A DNA stretch of 64,000 nucleotides from JAXLQL01 sp046331625 (GCA_046331625.1 JAXLQL010000017.1:122010-186009); one strand, 5' to 3'. Shown: positions 27,312-36,307, numbered from the stretch's first letter. Notes: generated by a model from the sequence alone, not told the origin. Numbers and translations: made by a program.

Positions 27312-28229
27312 ATGCGATTGCCCTCCGCTTGCAGTCTGTGCTTGGCAGCGGCCTTGATGGCGGCGCCGGGCGACCCGAAGCTCCCCGGCCAACCGCATCC
27401 GGGGAAGGACAAAACCGAGGTCACCGAGATCGTCACCGCGGCGCGAGATGCTCAGGTTGCGCTCGATCGGGTGTCTACCGTCGACGGACGGGTCCGGGAA
27501 CTAGAGAGGCGAATCGAGCGATTGGAAGGCGAACTCTCCAATGCGCGATGGCTGCTGCTGGTTATGGTGTTAGCGGGACTGATCTGGTTCACAGCTTCCC
27601 TGTTGCGGCCGCTCGCGCGAGAGTGGTTTCTAACTCCGGAAAGCGCCGAGTGGGAGAGGTCATCTGCTCTCCCTCTACCCGCCCAACGCCCAATCAGCAC
27701 ACCGGTTCGTCCTCCGGTCAAGGCGAAATCCACTCCCGCGCCGGAGCCTTTGGCCGCCGCGCATCGGTCTCCGGAGCCCGTCGCGGAAACCGCGCCCGAG
27801 GCTGCGGCCGCGCTCCGGCCCGGGGAGACGATTCGTACTCTGATCCAGGCGTTCAACGAATGTTTGGATAAGCCCGACAACCAGTACGAGTTCTACGCCA
27901 GGTTCAAAGATCGTCAAGAGTTCGGATGCGTCAATGCAGACGCACGCACAAAGAATCCCGATATCGCCGCTCAGTTTCGCACCATGCCCTCGGGCAGTTG
28001 CTGGGCCTTCAAATTCGGCCCGCACTGGTACGCCGTTCCGAAGCTGGACGTCTCGATGAATGACTATTTCTACGGCGGGCCAGGTGGGTTGCACACGGTA
28101 TTCGAGTGCAAGAATTTGAGCACGCAAAACCTGGGGCGCCGGATCGAGTTGGCCGAGGCGGCGCGCATCCGGCCGGTCGACGGAAGCTGGGAAATTGCGG
28201 ACAAGGGAAAGTTCACGTTCGTCAGATGA
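27312..28229 (+). CDS. Membrane-anchored coiled-coil protein
   Basis: It starts at MRLPSACSLC behind AGGAG; the 25 codons upstream lie inside the previous gene. It has 305 residues: a leader-like segment, a coiled coil (ARDAQVALDRVSTVDGRVRE and on to EGELSNARW), a membrane segment (LLLVMVLAGLIWFTASLL), a Pro/Ala-rich linker, and a C-terminal globular domain (GETIRTLIQAFNECLDKPDN; SCWAFKFGPHWYAVPK). No known family recognised. It is one of several single-pass proteins here and could link the cytoplasmic ATPases to the envelope. Confidence 0.5.
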   Translation: MRLPSACSLCLAAALMAAPGDPKLPGQPHPGKDKTEVTEIVTAARDAQVALDRVSTVDGRVRELERRIERLEGELSNARWLLLVMVLAGLIWFTASLLRPLAREWFLTPESAEWERSSALPLPAQRPISTPVRPPVKAKSTPAPEPLAAAHRSPEPVAETAPEAAAALRPGETIRTLIQAFNECLDKPDNQYEFYARFKDRQEFGCVNADARTKNPDIAAQFRTMPSGSCWAFKFGPHWYAVPKLDVSMNDYFYGGPGGLHTVFECKNLSTQNLGRRIELAEAARIRPVDGSWEIADKGKFTFVR

Positions 28230-28250
28230 TCCCGGCCGAGGAAGACAACG

Positions 28251-28973
28251 ATGCCAAATAGCGACGATAGCCGTAACCTTCTGTTCATCGGCGCTTTGCT
28301 CGGCTCCGTGGCGGTCACGATCGGCGTGCTGTCGGTGCTCAGCCCCGCGCTCCGGTCCAAGCCGAAACCCGATCGCCCCGTCGAGTTCGCCATGACAGCG
28401 GCGCCGGCCTCGCCTCTGGCCCGGACCGGGCCCTCAGCCTTCGACGCGCCCGATAGCAAGCCAAGTCCGTCCGCGCCACCGGAAGCTCCAGTCGAGGCGC
28501 ACACAAAGCCGAGCCCGAAACCGGTCGAGGAGCCCGTTTCGCGAAGTGAGCGGCCCCACAAGGCTCCGCCGCCGGAAACCGATCCCGCACCGGAATCCAA
28601 GCCCGCGCCGGATCGCAAGCCCGCTGTCGAACCTCGGACGGAGCCGCCTCCCCCGCCGGCCCAACTTCCGCTCAAGTACTCACTCGTTATCCAAAAAAAC
28701 GGCGGATTGATCGCCGACGGAGCCAACGAGGCTCTCTCGAAGGAGTTGAGTCTCAGCGCCACGGTGCATTCGCAGGGTCCGGTACCGCCCGGCGCGCGGA
28801 TCAGAATCGAGTGGACGACCGCCAGCAAAGGTGGTGTATCGCCTGTCGAGTTCGGTCCGGAGGGGATCGGGAGGGTCTGGGAGTACAACAACAAGCTTTG
28901 GGCTGACATTTATACGGTGACCCTCAAGGTGGATGGGCAGGAATGGGACTCGATCCGGTTCACTGTCAAGTGA
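28251..28973 (+). CDS. Single-pass protein with Pro-rich stalk and beta-rich end domain
   Basis: A 240-residue protein. It begins with a short polar end, then a membrane anchor (LLFIGALLGSVAVTIGVLSV), then about 110 residues rich in Pro, Lys and Glu, and finally a beta-rich domain from YSLVIQKNGGLI to DSIRFTVK. The stalk is of the length used to cross the periplasm in TonB-like proteins, but the end domain is not TonB. A GAGGA ribosome site precedes the ATG. Function unknown. Confidence 0.5.
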   Translation: MPNSDDSRNLLFIGALLGSVAVTIGVLSVLSPALRSKPKPDRPVEFAMTAAPASPLARTGPSAFDAPDSKPSPSAPPEAPVEAHTKPSPKPVEEPVSRSERPHKAPPPETDPAPESKPAPDRKPAVEPRTEPPPPPAQLPLKYSLVIQKNGGLIADGANEALSKELSLSATVHSQGPVPPGARIRIEWTTASKGGVSPVEFGPEGIGRVWEYNNKLWADIYTVTLKVDGQEWDSIRFTVK

Positions 28974-29008
28974 ACCGGGTAACGGATTGGGGGCGCGAAT
29001 CATTAAAA

Positions 29009-29045
29009 CAGCGGTGGCGCTGTCCAGATCGGCGGTGCGCCGCCG
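29009..29045 (+). terminator. Pair of GC-rich hairpins in a 105-bp gap, possible weak terminator
   Basis: CAGCG-GTGG-CGCTG (29009-29022) and CGGCGG-TGCG-CCGCCG (29030-29045) are perfect stem-loops after the stop at 28973. Only a short T-containing run follows, so termination is likely partial at best. Confidence 0.3.
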
Positions 29046-29078
29046 TTACTGTATTCGGAGCGGGCTTCGGGCGTTGAA

Positions 29079-29693
29079 ATGAGAACGAGGATCCATATGA
29101 GATTGGTGGCCGTGCTGGCGGCGGGCGGCTGCGTTCCCGCGGGTGCGCAGTCCGGCAAAGGCAAGCCGCCGGAGAGGTTTACCGAGGCGCTCGTTTACGC
29201 GCGTTTCGCCCGCGAGAGCTTCTCCTGCGAGACGATCTCGGAGAGCAAGTTGACCGATCCCGTCAACGAGGCGATCAAGTGGTCCAAGCAGGCGATTGCA
29301 ATGGGCCGCAAGTTCAAGACCGCCGATAAACAACGCATGCTCCGGTTGAAGGATTTTCTGCGGCGGCAGGAATCGGACCTCGAGTTCTACAAGAAGGTGG
29401 ACGAACAGTTGGACCGTGCCGCCAAGAAAGTGGAACCGGCTCTTTCGTACGGAGAATTGGACAAAGCCGCGGCTCTGCTGCCCGCCGATGGACCCAAGTG
29501 CGATCCTCGATTGCAGCGGCTGACTGCCCTGGTGGAGGAGAAACGGAAACTGTTTCAGACGCTGGTGGCTCAGGGGGATCGCCTGGGGCGGTTCGACAAG
29601 GCGAGGGCGCTCGAAAGATACAGGTCGGCTGCCTCGATCGACCGGCAAGACAAGGATTTGGCCCGGAAGATCCGGGACCTGGAACGGAAATAG
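29079..29693 (+). CDS. Secreted helical protein, paralogue of the protein at 17140
   Basis: A 204-residue protein with a leader (MRLVAVLAAGGCVPAGAQ); a second ATG at 29097 gives a tighter signal peptide. The mature part is helical and highly charged (RRQESDLEFYKKVDEQLDRA; KCDPRLQRLTALVEEKRKLF) and ends in a TPR-like repeat. It aligns by eye with the second half of the 17140 protein, so the plus-strand train carries two copies of this family. The gene follows a hairpin-containing gap. Probable periplasmic structural role; function unknown. Confidence 0.5.
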   Translation: MRTRIHMRLVAVLAAGGCVPAGAQSGKGKPPERFTEALVYARFARESFSCETISESKLTDPVNEAIKWSKQAIAMGRKFKTADKQRMLRLKDFLRRQESDLEFYKKVDEQLDRAAKKVEPALSYGELDKAAALLPADGPKCDPRLQRLTALVEEKRKLFQTLVAQGDRLGRFDKARALERYRSAASIDRQDKDLARKIRDLERK

Positions 29694-29704
29694 ACACGGA
29701 GGTT

Positions 29705-30450
29705 ATGTCCACGATGGCCGTTACGCGTAAGACAGTGCTCGCGCTGGCGTTCGCGATCCGTTCGTTCGCGCAGGACAGGGACGCCTACGAGGGGCTGCTC
29801 AATGAAATGACCGAGCGCTTCAAGAAGTGGAGCGACGCCAACCGGGCGATGGCGCTCGATTTCTCCCGCGATCTCGAAGCCAAGCTCAAGGCCGGGCCCG
29901 GGCTTCCTCGTCATCCCACGCCATTTGCTCTCCGGTCCACAAGGCGCGCATCAAGGGCGTGCAGGACCTGTTCGAGTTCCAGATTGCCGGCCAAAAACAC
30001 TACTACGAGCGGCACCTGGAAGACGCCAAGACGTCCCTCGCCGACCGCCAGACAATCATGGCGAATCTGGCTGACAGAGACACGCAGCGCGCGAAAATGA
30101 TCGCCAATCTCGAGAAGGAACTGGCCTTCGCGAAGGACCAGAGAGCGCAACTGACGGAAACGAAGGGTCAAGGGATCGGACCCGCCTTGGCCGAACTGGA
30201 AAAGAGCATCGAGAGCCTCGAGGCCCGGATCGAGTTGCTCGCACTCGAGGGCAGCACGCTCACGACGAGAAAAGACTCGCTCGAGAAGGCGCGGCTCGAC
30301 GTTCTGAGCCGGCAGAAGGAGTCGCTCGATTCTCTTCTGACTCTCAAGGTCCAGCAATCTTACTGGGACTCGTACTATTCGATGCGCCGGAGCCAGATCG
30401 ATGAACACTGTCCGCCGCCGCCGATGAAGAAAGTAATGATGGAAAAATAG
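29705..30450 (+). CDS. Secreted coiled-coil protein, interrupted by a frameshift near 29900
   Basis: The first frame reads MSTMAVTRKTVLALAFAIRS (signal peptide; a start at the second ATG, 29714, gives better spacing to GGAGG) and runs to DLEAKLKAGPG. There the sense of the protein passes into another frame, which continues KARIKGVQDLFEFQIAGQKH through long coiled-coil helices to KKVMMEK at 30450. The switch falls in a GGGCCCGGG run near 29902, as if one base were missing. A sequencing error would restore one gene of about 248 residues; otherwise it is broken. It sits in the run of secreted helical proteins. Confidence 0.5.
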
Positions 30451-30465
30451 ATAGCGGGGAAATCG

Positions 30466-31647
30466 ATGAGATTCGTTGCACTGTTCTCTCTGTTCGCGGC
30501 TGCCGGAACCGTTGCGATCCTGGGCCAGGAGGTGGAGCCGCCCGAGTTGTCCGATCCGCCGGGCAAGCTGGTGGCAGCTGCTTCGCAGAAGCTCGAGGCG
30601 TGGGTCCAGTTCAAACCCGGCCTCATGGCGGAGATCTTCCGGGCCGATCCGGCCACGGTGCTCCGCGACCTCGAGCAGGCCGCTACGCTGATGCGTGCTT
30701 ACAAGAAGTCGGAACGGTTGGCCTATCGGCGGCTGGCGAAGGACGTCGCGCAGGACATTCAGTCGCTACAGCGGTACCAGAACGTGGACTGGAAGCGGTT
30801 CGTCGGTCAGCGTGTAACTTCGGTGGCGACGGCGCTCGGCGCGGTGGCCGAACAGACCGCGGCCCTCGAGAAAGAGCGCCAGCGATACGAGCGGCTGGGG
30901 ACGCCGGAAGCGCGCGGTTACATCGCGTTGATCGACTCGCAGTTACAGGGGCTCTCCAGAGTTCGCGACGATCTCTCGAAACAGATCGGGCTGATGCAAA
31001 TGACCGCCAACCGCGACGACGTAGGGCAAGCGCAGGCCGAGGCGATCGAGGCAATGCGGAAGCAACGGGATCGCTTCGACGCGATGCAGATGCAGGCAGA
31101 GATGTCGGAAGCGTCGATGGAGTCGTTTTATGCGAAGGTGATCGCGGCTGTGAAGGATTATGAGAAACGGAACCCGCGCCCCACCACGGCGTCATCGGCT
31201 CCGCAGGCAGGAGCGCCGGCTGGGCCTGCGGCGGTCAACCAAGAGCCACGGACATGGACCCGCCGGCTGCGGAAGAATGCCTCGATCACCGACCCGATTG
31301 AGGTCCATTTGAAGATGCTGGAATCGGATTCGGGATTTGTGAGTGGAACACTCGAGGTATGGGTCCTCGACAACAAACACGCGCCCGACGTGTCAGCGCG
31401 CTTTTCGGGAAGCAAGTTGCCGGATGAGGCGATGATCCGGGTGAGCAACCGGGACCAGGGCGCCTACGACCTATCCATGCAGATCAAATGGAATCCTCCG
31501 GCCGGGCCCCTGCCGAGGAATATCAAGGTGCACTCGATTACTTGGGTCTACTGGAAAGGGGGAATGAACAAGGAATACAAATTCCGCGACCTGGACCTGA
31601 CACTTAGCGAAGACGCGCCTCCCGCGGACAAGCCGCAAAGAAAGTAG
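30466..31647 (+). CDS. Secreted coiled-coil protein with beta-rich C-terminal domain
   Basis: A 393-residue protein behind GGGGA. A signal peptide (FVALFSLFAAAGTVAILGQ) is followed by long helices up to about residue 245, including ALEKERQRYERLGTPEARGY. A Pro/Ala linker leads into a beta-rich domain (LKMLESDSGFVSGTLEVWVL; NIKVHSITWVYW). No known family. Its position after the frameshifted coiled-coil gene and its similar helical character point to a shared envelope-side assembly. Confidence 0.5.
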   Translation: MRFVALFSLFAAAGTVAILGQEVEPPELSDPPGKLVAAASQKLEAWVQFKPGLMAEIFRADPATVLRDLEQAATLMRAYKKSERLAYRRLAKDVAQDIQSLQRYQNVDWKRFVGQRVTSVATALGAVAEQTAALEKERQRYERLGTPEARGYIALIDSQLQGLSRVRDDLSKQIGLMQMTANRDDVGQAQAEAIEAMRKQRDRFDAMQMQAEMSEASMESFYAKVIAAVKDYEKRNPRPTTASSAPQAGAPAGPAAVNQEPRTWTRRLRKNASITDPIEVHLKMLESDSGFVSGTLEVWVLDNKHAPDVSARFSGSKLPDEAMIRVSNRDQGAYDLSMQIKWNPPAGPLPRNIKVHSITWVYWKGGMNKEYKFRDLDLTLSEDAPPADKPQRK

Positions 31648-31702
31648 CGAGAACAAACCGGATCCTGCCGCCATTACCGTTTTACTCCTCGGAGGCTATT
31701 CG

Positions 31703-32518
31703 ATGCAGACAGGCACGGCGGTTGCGGTTACCCGGGCTCCGGCTCCGCCGCCGGTTCCCGCGTTTCGCTACGAGGAAGTCCGCACCGGGATCCTCGACAG
31801 CGCTCGGGGCCGCTTGGAGCTGGTGTTGGGGTTCGTTCTGGCGCCGTCGCCGTTGGCGCTGCCCTTGCTGCTCTCCCTCATGTCGCGGATCGCCTTGCCC
31901 CCGCCGCCGCCGCCGCCCAAGCCACGCGAACCGAGGTATGCAGTACATGTCATCGTTCTGGGCGCTCCTCCCGCCGAACGGAGGGCGGAGAAAAAGCCGC
32001 CGCCCGAGCGGACACGAGTGCATTCGATGCTTCCGATCACCGACGACGCCGGATCCAAGTCCGGAGCACGGATCTCGCTCCGCTTTTGTCCCGACCCGGA
32101 GCAGATTCTTCCCGCGGCGCTCGCCGCAATGGGCGGCAGCGTTGCGTTTGCCGAGAACGGGCTCATCCGCCGGCGATTCGTTCCTCCCGCATGGACAGAG
32201 TCGCCCGTCCAGCCCGATGATGTCAGTCTGCGGAGCCACTATCCACTGACAATCGTGGAGCACCCGGGACGCTACCGGTTCCTCGAGGGCATCCGGCGCC
32301 GGGCCGCCGGGGGTGAGCCCCCACTGACGGGACTCGCCGCGTACGCTTTGGTGAGCTGGGACAAGCAGACCGCGCTCGAAACGATGATCGAACAGGCGGC
32401 ATCCGGGCAATGCTCCGCTACTGACCGGGTGCGGGGCACGGTGTGCCTCGACGCAGCCAGCGGATTTCGCCTCAGCCGGATCGAGTGCGTCCGGGCCGGT
32501 CCAGGAGGCTCCCCGTGA
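31703..32518 (+). CDS. Single-pass protein with Pro-rich segment
   Basis: A 271-residue protein behind GGAGG. A membrane segment (LGFVLAPSPLALPLLLSL, about 42-60) is followed by seven prolines in a row and a Lys/Arg-rich stretch. The remaining 170 residues form a small globular domain with several Cys (RFCPDPEQ; GQCSATDRVRGTVCL). It looks like a TonB-type anchor-and-stalk arrangement without the TonB end. Function unknown. Its TGA overlaps the next gene's GTG. Confidence 0.45.
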   Translation: MQTGTAVAVTRAPAPPPVPAFRYEEVRTGILDSARGRLELVLGFVLAPSPLALPLLLSLMSRIALPPPPPPPKPREPRYAVHVIVLGAPPAERRAEKKPPPERTRVHSMLPITDDAGSKSGARISLRFCPDPEQILPAALAAMGGSVAFAENGLIRRRFVPPAWTESPVQPDDVSLRSHYPLTIVEHPGRYRFLEGIRRRAAGGEPPLTGLAAYALVSWDKQTALETMIEQAASGQCSATDRVRGTVCLDAASGFRLSRIECVRAGPGGSP

Positions 32519-33408
32519 CGAGAGACGAGATCCGCACCTCTTTCGCCAAGCTGATCGCCGGGAACCCGCGCGCACGCACCGACCGCAGCCAGTTGATCGC
32601 GTCATGGCGCGACTGGTTCGGGCAAAGCCCCGAGGAGGAATCGGCTCGGGAGTTCGTGGAGAGCCTGCTCGACCGCGGCATGGTCCGGCAACTCATGGAC
32701 AAATCGAAAGGCGAGGCGGACGTCTTGCTGCCTTCCGTGTTTGCCGAGTGTAAGGCAGCGCAACTGGGAAAAGATCCCGTATGGATCTGCTGGGCCGTGA
32801 TTGCGTGGGCGCAGGCATTGCGCGTGGTTCGGGCCGAAGACGCGATCACGTTCGAATCGAAGCTGCTGGGCCGGGGAATGGCCGAGTCCGCGGCCGCTGG
32901 AGTTCGGAGTGGTTCGGTTTCCCGGACGGTGACGGCGCCGTTGCCGCCCTTGAACCAAGTCCAGACCGCGCCGAAGCCGAACGCGGCGCCGGTTCCGGCT
33001 CCCGCGCGAGTGGCTCCTTCGCGGATCGGATGGGCCATCGCGATCGGCGTCACCGCAGGCATCGGAGTGTACAGTGCGCTCCCGGCCCAACTGGCGATCG
33101 AGCAAGCCCCGCTGTGCGCCGGCCGGGTTCCCGAGTGCCGTGGGGGCGACCCTATCCCGGGCTCGCGGCGCGACGCACCTGGCGACTACACGCTGGTGCT
33201 GCACTATCGCGGCGCCCAGACCGGAATGCCCGTGGAGGTTCAACTCTCGCAGGGTGGAGAAGCGGTGAAGCAGGCTCATGTCCTGGAGCAGCCGGCAGGG
33301 CACCTTCCCGTGTACGCCAAGCTGGGGCCCGGAGTCTACCGTGTGAGTGTAATTTCGGGCGGTGTGGAGAGAGCGTCCATTCCCGTGACCATTCCCAAAT
33401 CGCAATGA
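32515..33408 (+). CDS. Single-pass protein with cytoplasmic helical domain and external beta domain
   Basis: The GTG start at 32515 has AGGAGG upstream and overlaps the previous stop (GTGA). It has 297 residues: a helical N-terminal domain of about 120 residues (TRDEIRTSFAKLIAGNPRAR), a Pro/Ala linker, a membrane segment (RIGWAIAIGVTAGIGVYSAL, about 166-185), and a beta-rich end (DYTLVLHYRGAQTGMPVEVQ). The layout resembles a membrane anti-sigma or receptor protein, but no zinc motif is present. Its TGA overlaps the next ATG. Confidence 0.5.
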   Translation: MTRDEIRTSFAKLIAGNPRARTDRSQLIASWRDWFGQSPEEESAREFVESLLDRGMVRQLMDKSKGEADVLLPSVFAECKAAQLGKDPVWICWAVIAWAQALRVVRAEDAITFESKLLGRGMAESAAAGVRSGSVSRTVTAPLPPLNQVQTAPKPNAAPVPAPARVAPSRIGWAIAIGVTAGIGVYSALPAQLAIEQAPLCAGRVPECRGGDPIPGSRRDAPGDYTLVLHYRGAQTGMPVEVQLSQGGEAVKQAHVLEQPAGHLPVYAKLGPGVYRVSVISGGVERASIPVTIPKSQ

Positions 33409-34424
33409 AACAGGTTTTACAAGTTCTGTTCTTTCTCGAATTGTTTGGCGCGGTGGTTGCCGCGGCGGAGGCGCAGACTCGGCCGATGAGCGGAATTCTG
33501 GCAGTTGCGGGGCGTTCGGAACCGGAGTACGTTGTCGACGGCGTGCCGGTTTCCTTTGCGCGAAATGCGGTGACGCTGCATCCTCACGGTGCGCTGGTGC
33601 GCATAGAGACGGCCGCACCCTTGTTTCCCGGCACCGAAGTGCAGGCGGTTCGCACGATCCCTCGCGAAGCGTTCGAGCTTGCCAGCGGACCTCGATTCGG
33701 CGGCGCCGGCTACCGCAGGTGCGCGGCGCTACGCATGGCGGATCCATCCGTGCCATTGCGCTTTCTGGATTCGGCCGAGCCCGGCGATGCCTTCCGAATG
33801 ATCCTCGAACAGCAAGGCGCCGAGGTTCGGTCTTTGCGTAGTCACGCCCCACCGGCCAGTCTCGCGTTGCCTTGCGCGGGAGGGGTGGCCGTCGTGCGGA
33901 GTACCGTCGAAGCGCCGGTAGGCTGTGCAGTTCTCGAGGAAGCCATTGGCTGGCTGAACTGTTCGCAAGCCGTGCTCGCCAACGGAGTGGAGGATCGTGT
34001 GCTGCTGACGAAGCTTGCCGCGAAGGAGGGGCCGCGGTTCTCGGTGGTCCTCTCGGCTCTCCACCCAGCTTCGTACTGGATCGGGACCATCCTGCCGCAT
34101 GCTCGGGCTGTGTTCGTCCTCTTCGGCGAGTCCGACGCGGCGCTCGGTGTGGATGCCAGGCAGGGCATGGCGGTTGCGCTCGACGCGTTACGCCTGATAC
34201 GTTCTTTTCAACGCGAAGGCTTGGCCTTCCTCACTTTCGGGCCGTACGGGGCACTGGTTGCTGGGGATGGCTCGATCTATCAGGTGCGGGTTCGGCGCGC
34301 CGATGGCGCGGCGCATGGATCGGGCGCTGGTCAGCGATTCAATGCGAGCGCACGGATGCGCCGGCGCGTTCGCCGAGGCCGAGATTGGCCGTCGGGGCTT
34401 CGGTGTGGAGGCCGCCGCGGCTGA
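33405..34424 (+). CDS. Secreted protein of unknown function with a likely frameshifted C-terminus
   Basis: A signal peptide (QVLQVLFFLELFGAVVAAAE) opens a 339-residue frame, coupled to the previous gene by ATGA. The body is beta-rich with several Cys and a late helical stretch (ALDALRLIRSFQREG). The end of this frame becomes unnaturally Arg-rich after VRVRRADGA (about 34310). The +1 frame from there reads like real protein (MDRALVSDSMRAHGCAGAFA; GEDLEVHECAPMGP) with strong GC at third positions up to about 34510. One extra base in GCGCGGCGC is the simplest explanation. Function unknown. Confidence 0.45.
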   Translation: MKQVLQVLFFLELFGAVVAAAEAQTRPMSGILAVAGRSEPEYVVDGVPVSFARNAVTLHPHGALVRIETAAPLFPGTEVQAVRTIPREAFELASGPRFGGAGYRRCAALRMADPSVPLRFLDSAEPGDAFRMILEQQGAEVRSLRSHAPPASLALPCAGGVAVVRSTVEAPVGCAVLEEAIGWLNCSQAVLANGVEDRVLLTKLAAKEGPRFSVVLSALHPASYWIGTILPHARAVFVLFGESDAALGVDARQGMAVALDALRLIRSFQREGLAFLTFGPYGALVAGDGSIYQVRVRRADGAAHGSGAGQRFNASARMRRRVRRGRDWPSGLRCGGRRG

Positions 34425-34525
34425 ATGCCTGAATGCGGCCCGATGGTTGCGGCTCGGGCTCGATTGCTCCGGGGAAGACTTGGAGGTCCATGAGTGTGCG
34501 CCGATGGGCCCGGTAAGGAGTGGAA

Positions 34526-35623
34526 ATGCTAGATCGAGGGTACGCGGCTCAGCCCACGTTCGAGCCGGACTTGGACGCACTCGCTCCGCAGGTGCGCCGG
34601 ATTGCGCGCGCAGTCGCCAGACCGGATGAGGACCTGGCGAATGAAGTGGCACAAAGATCGTTGATCAAGATCTGGAAAGCGAAAGAGAAAGATGCATTGC
34701 CAGACCCGCTGCTTCCAGGCTGGATATGGACCGTGGTTCGCAACGCGATGCGCGACATTCTCGATAAGCGAGCGGCTCTGCGAGAGAACCAGGAGGACGA
34801 GTCCGGTGTAGCGAGTAGGGAGGCCGAGGCCACGATCGATTTTTCACACCCGGTGCTGACCGAAGAACTCGTTCGGCTCGCCTTGGATGCCGCGGAGGAC
34901 CGCGTACACCTGGCGGTCTGCTATCTCGCGTGGTTCCTGCTGAACTGGAAACCGGACCGCATCGTGCGCGAGTTCGCCGGAGAATCGAATCCCGGCATCG
35001 TGCGCAAGTTGGAACGGGAATTCGCAGCGGCAACAGCCACTCCGGCGGGTTCGCGAATCCTGCTGCCACTGACGCGCGCGCTCCAGGCGGCCCCGGCCTC
35101 GCACGACTTCATGGCCGCTCTCGCCGGCTACCGTAGCGCCGATGTGCGCGAGGCTGTCAGCGAGTGGAAGCGGCAGATGGATGGCAGGCTTCAGACGCAG
35201 ATCCGACTGCAGGAACGCGATGGCCTTGCCGTCGTGCTTTCGTTCGGAAGGCCGCATGAGCCGATGGCGTTTCTCTGGATCCACGCTCTCGGACGGCGGC
35301 CGGCCGAGGCGGCGGCGTTCCTCGACCGCACCTACGGGGACGCCGCCGCGTCGTTGCGGGGGGCTTACCTGAGGGAGGCGGCCGTCCGCCTTCGCCACGG
35401 TGACGGTATTCAATCATGGTTCGATCCACTCGACCGGCGGATTTCCGATTGGAAACTGCGTGATCGAAGCGTCCCGTTCGAGGAGGCGAAGGGCAAGGCC
35501 GTGCAAGCCGGCGAATGGAGTGCGGGCGTACTGTCAAAGGCGCGGCAGGCGCTTTCGGACGGGAAATTGCCGGTGTTATTTGCGCACCGCGCAGGGCTCA
35601 TGGCAAAGTGGGGTGTCCAATGA
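34526..35623 (+). CDS. ECF-sigma-like protein with long non-region-4 C-terminus
   Basis: Start at ATG 34526 with AAGGAG five bases upstream. It has 365 residues. Sigma region 2 is visible at residues 30-85 (DEDLANEVAQRSLIKIWKAK, then GWIWTVVRNAMRDILDK). The following segment (ELVRLALDAAEDRVHLAVCY) matches that of the sigma-like protein at 8778-9653, and no region 4 helix-turn-helix is visible. The remaining 200 residues are a helical extension (RRPAEAAAFLDRTYGDAAAS). It overlaps the zinc-finger gene by ATGA, mirroring the arrangement at 8203-9653. Confidence 0.65.
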   Translation: MLDRGYAAQPTFEPDLDALAPQVRRIARAVARPDEDLANEVAQRSLIKIWKAKEKDALPDPLLPGWIWTVVRNAMRDILDKRAALRENQEDESGVASREAEATIDFSHPVLTEELVRLALDAAEDRVHLAVCYLAWFLLNWKPDRIVREFAGESNPGIVRKLEREFAAATATPAGSRILLPLTRALQAAPASHDFMAALAGYRSADVREAVSEWKRQMDGRLQTQIRLQERDGLAVVLSFGRPHEPMAFLWIHALGRRPAEAAAFLDRTYGDAAASLRGAYLREAAVRLRHGDGIQSWFDPLDRRISDWKLRDRSVPFEEAKGKAVQAGEWSAGVLSKARQALSDGKLPVLFAHRAGLMAKWGVQ

Positions 35624-36294
35624 ACGGCCACTACGGTTTCTCCGCATTGACGAAGTACTTTCTCGGAAAGATGCAGCCGGACGATGTGACCCGCCTCGAG
35701 GAGCACTTGATCGAATGCGATACCTGCGCGGCGCTTGCCGGCGAGGTTCATCGGGGTGGATACGGCGAGTCGCCGTTTTCCCCGGCCGAGTTCGCCCGGC
35801 AATACTGGCGCGACCGCCTCGACGAGTCGTCTCGGGAGATCGAGGAGTCCAACCCTGGGAGCGCTCCCTGGATGATCGATGTGTTTCAGCAGGCCTCCGG
35901 CGCGGTGCGCGTGGTCTGGGATGTGAGCAGCGTCGTGGCCAATTACGTTCACGGCGCGATCGATCACCTGCTGGCGGCGCCGCGGCTGCTGGCGGACCCC
36001 GAGACCGCGCCCGCCGCCAGTCCGGTTTTGGCCTCGGCGGGCGGCCCAGGACCGAGCTTCTGCGAGATCGGTAACGAATCGTTGAGGGCGCACATTACCC
36101 GGAGCCGCGAGTCGCTGACGATCAAGTTCCAAGGGGATCCTGGCCCGCAGGGGCCGCCTGCGATGGTGCTGGTACCCGTGGTTCCCGGAACTCCCGCCCG
36201 GTGCGAGGCGGCCAAGTACGACGAAACGGAACGGGCTTGGATCGCAACGTTCCCGCAACCTCCGCTCGATGCGCTTTTGCTGTTCGGACCATGA
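35620..36294 (+). CDS. zf-HC2-type anti-sigma-like protein
   Basis: A 224-residue protein opening with the zinc layout EEHLIECDTC (His, Cys, Cys) after a short helix (ALTKYFLGKMQPDDVTRL). A middle helical region and a C-terminal beta-rich domain follow (SLTIKFQGDPGPQGPPAMVL). No membrane segment is apparent; the segment RVVWDVSSVVANYVHGAI is only mildly hydrophobic. It is coupled by ATGA to the sigma-like gene and followed by the YD-repeat gene. It is the counterpart of the protein at 8203-8781. Anti-sigma action is inferred. Confidence 0.6.
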   Translation: MNGHYGFSALTKYFLGKMQPDDVTRLEEHLIECDTCAALAGEVHRGGYGESPFSPAEFARQYWRDRLDESSREIEESNPGSAPWMIDVFQQASGAVRVVWDVSSVVANYVHGAIDHLLAAPRLLADPETAPAASPVLASAGGPGPSFCEIGNESLRAHITRSRESLTIKFQGDPGPQGPPAMVLVPVVPGTPARCEAAKYDETERAWIATFPQPPLDALLLFGP

Positions 36295-36307
36295 GATGAG
36301 GTGAACC

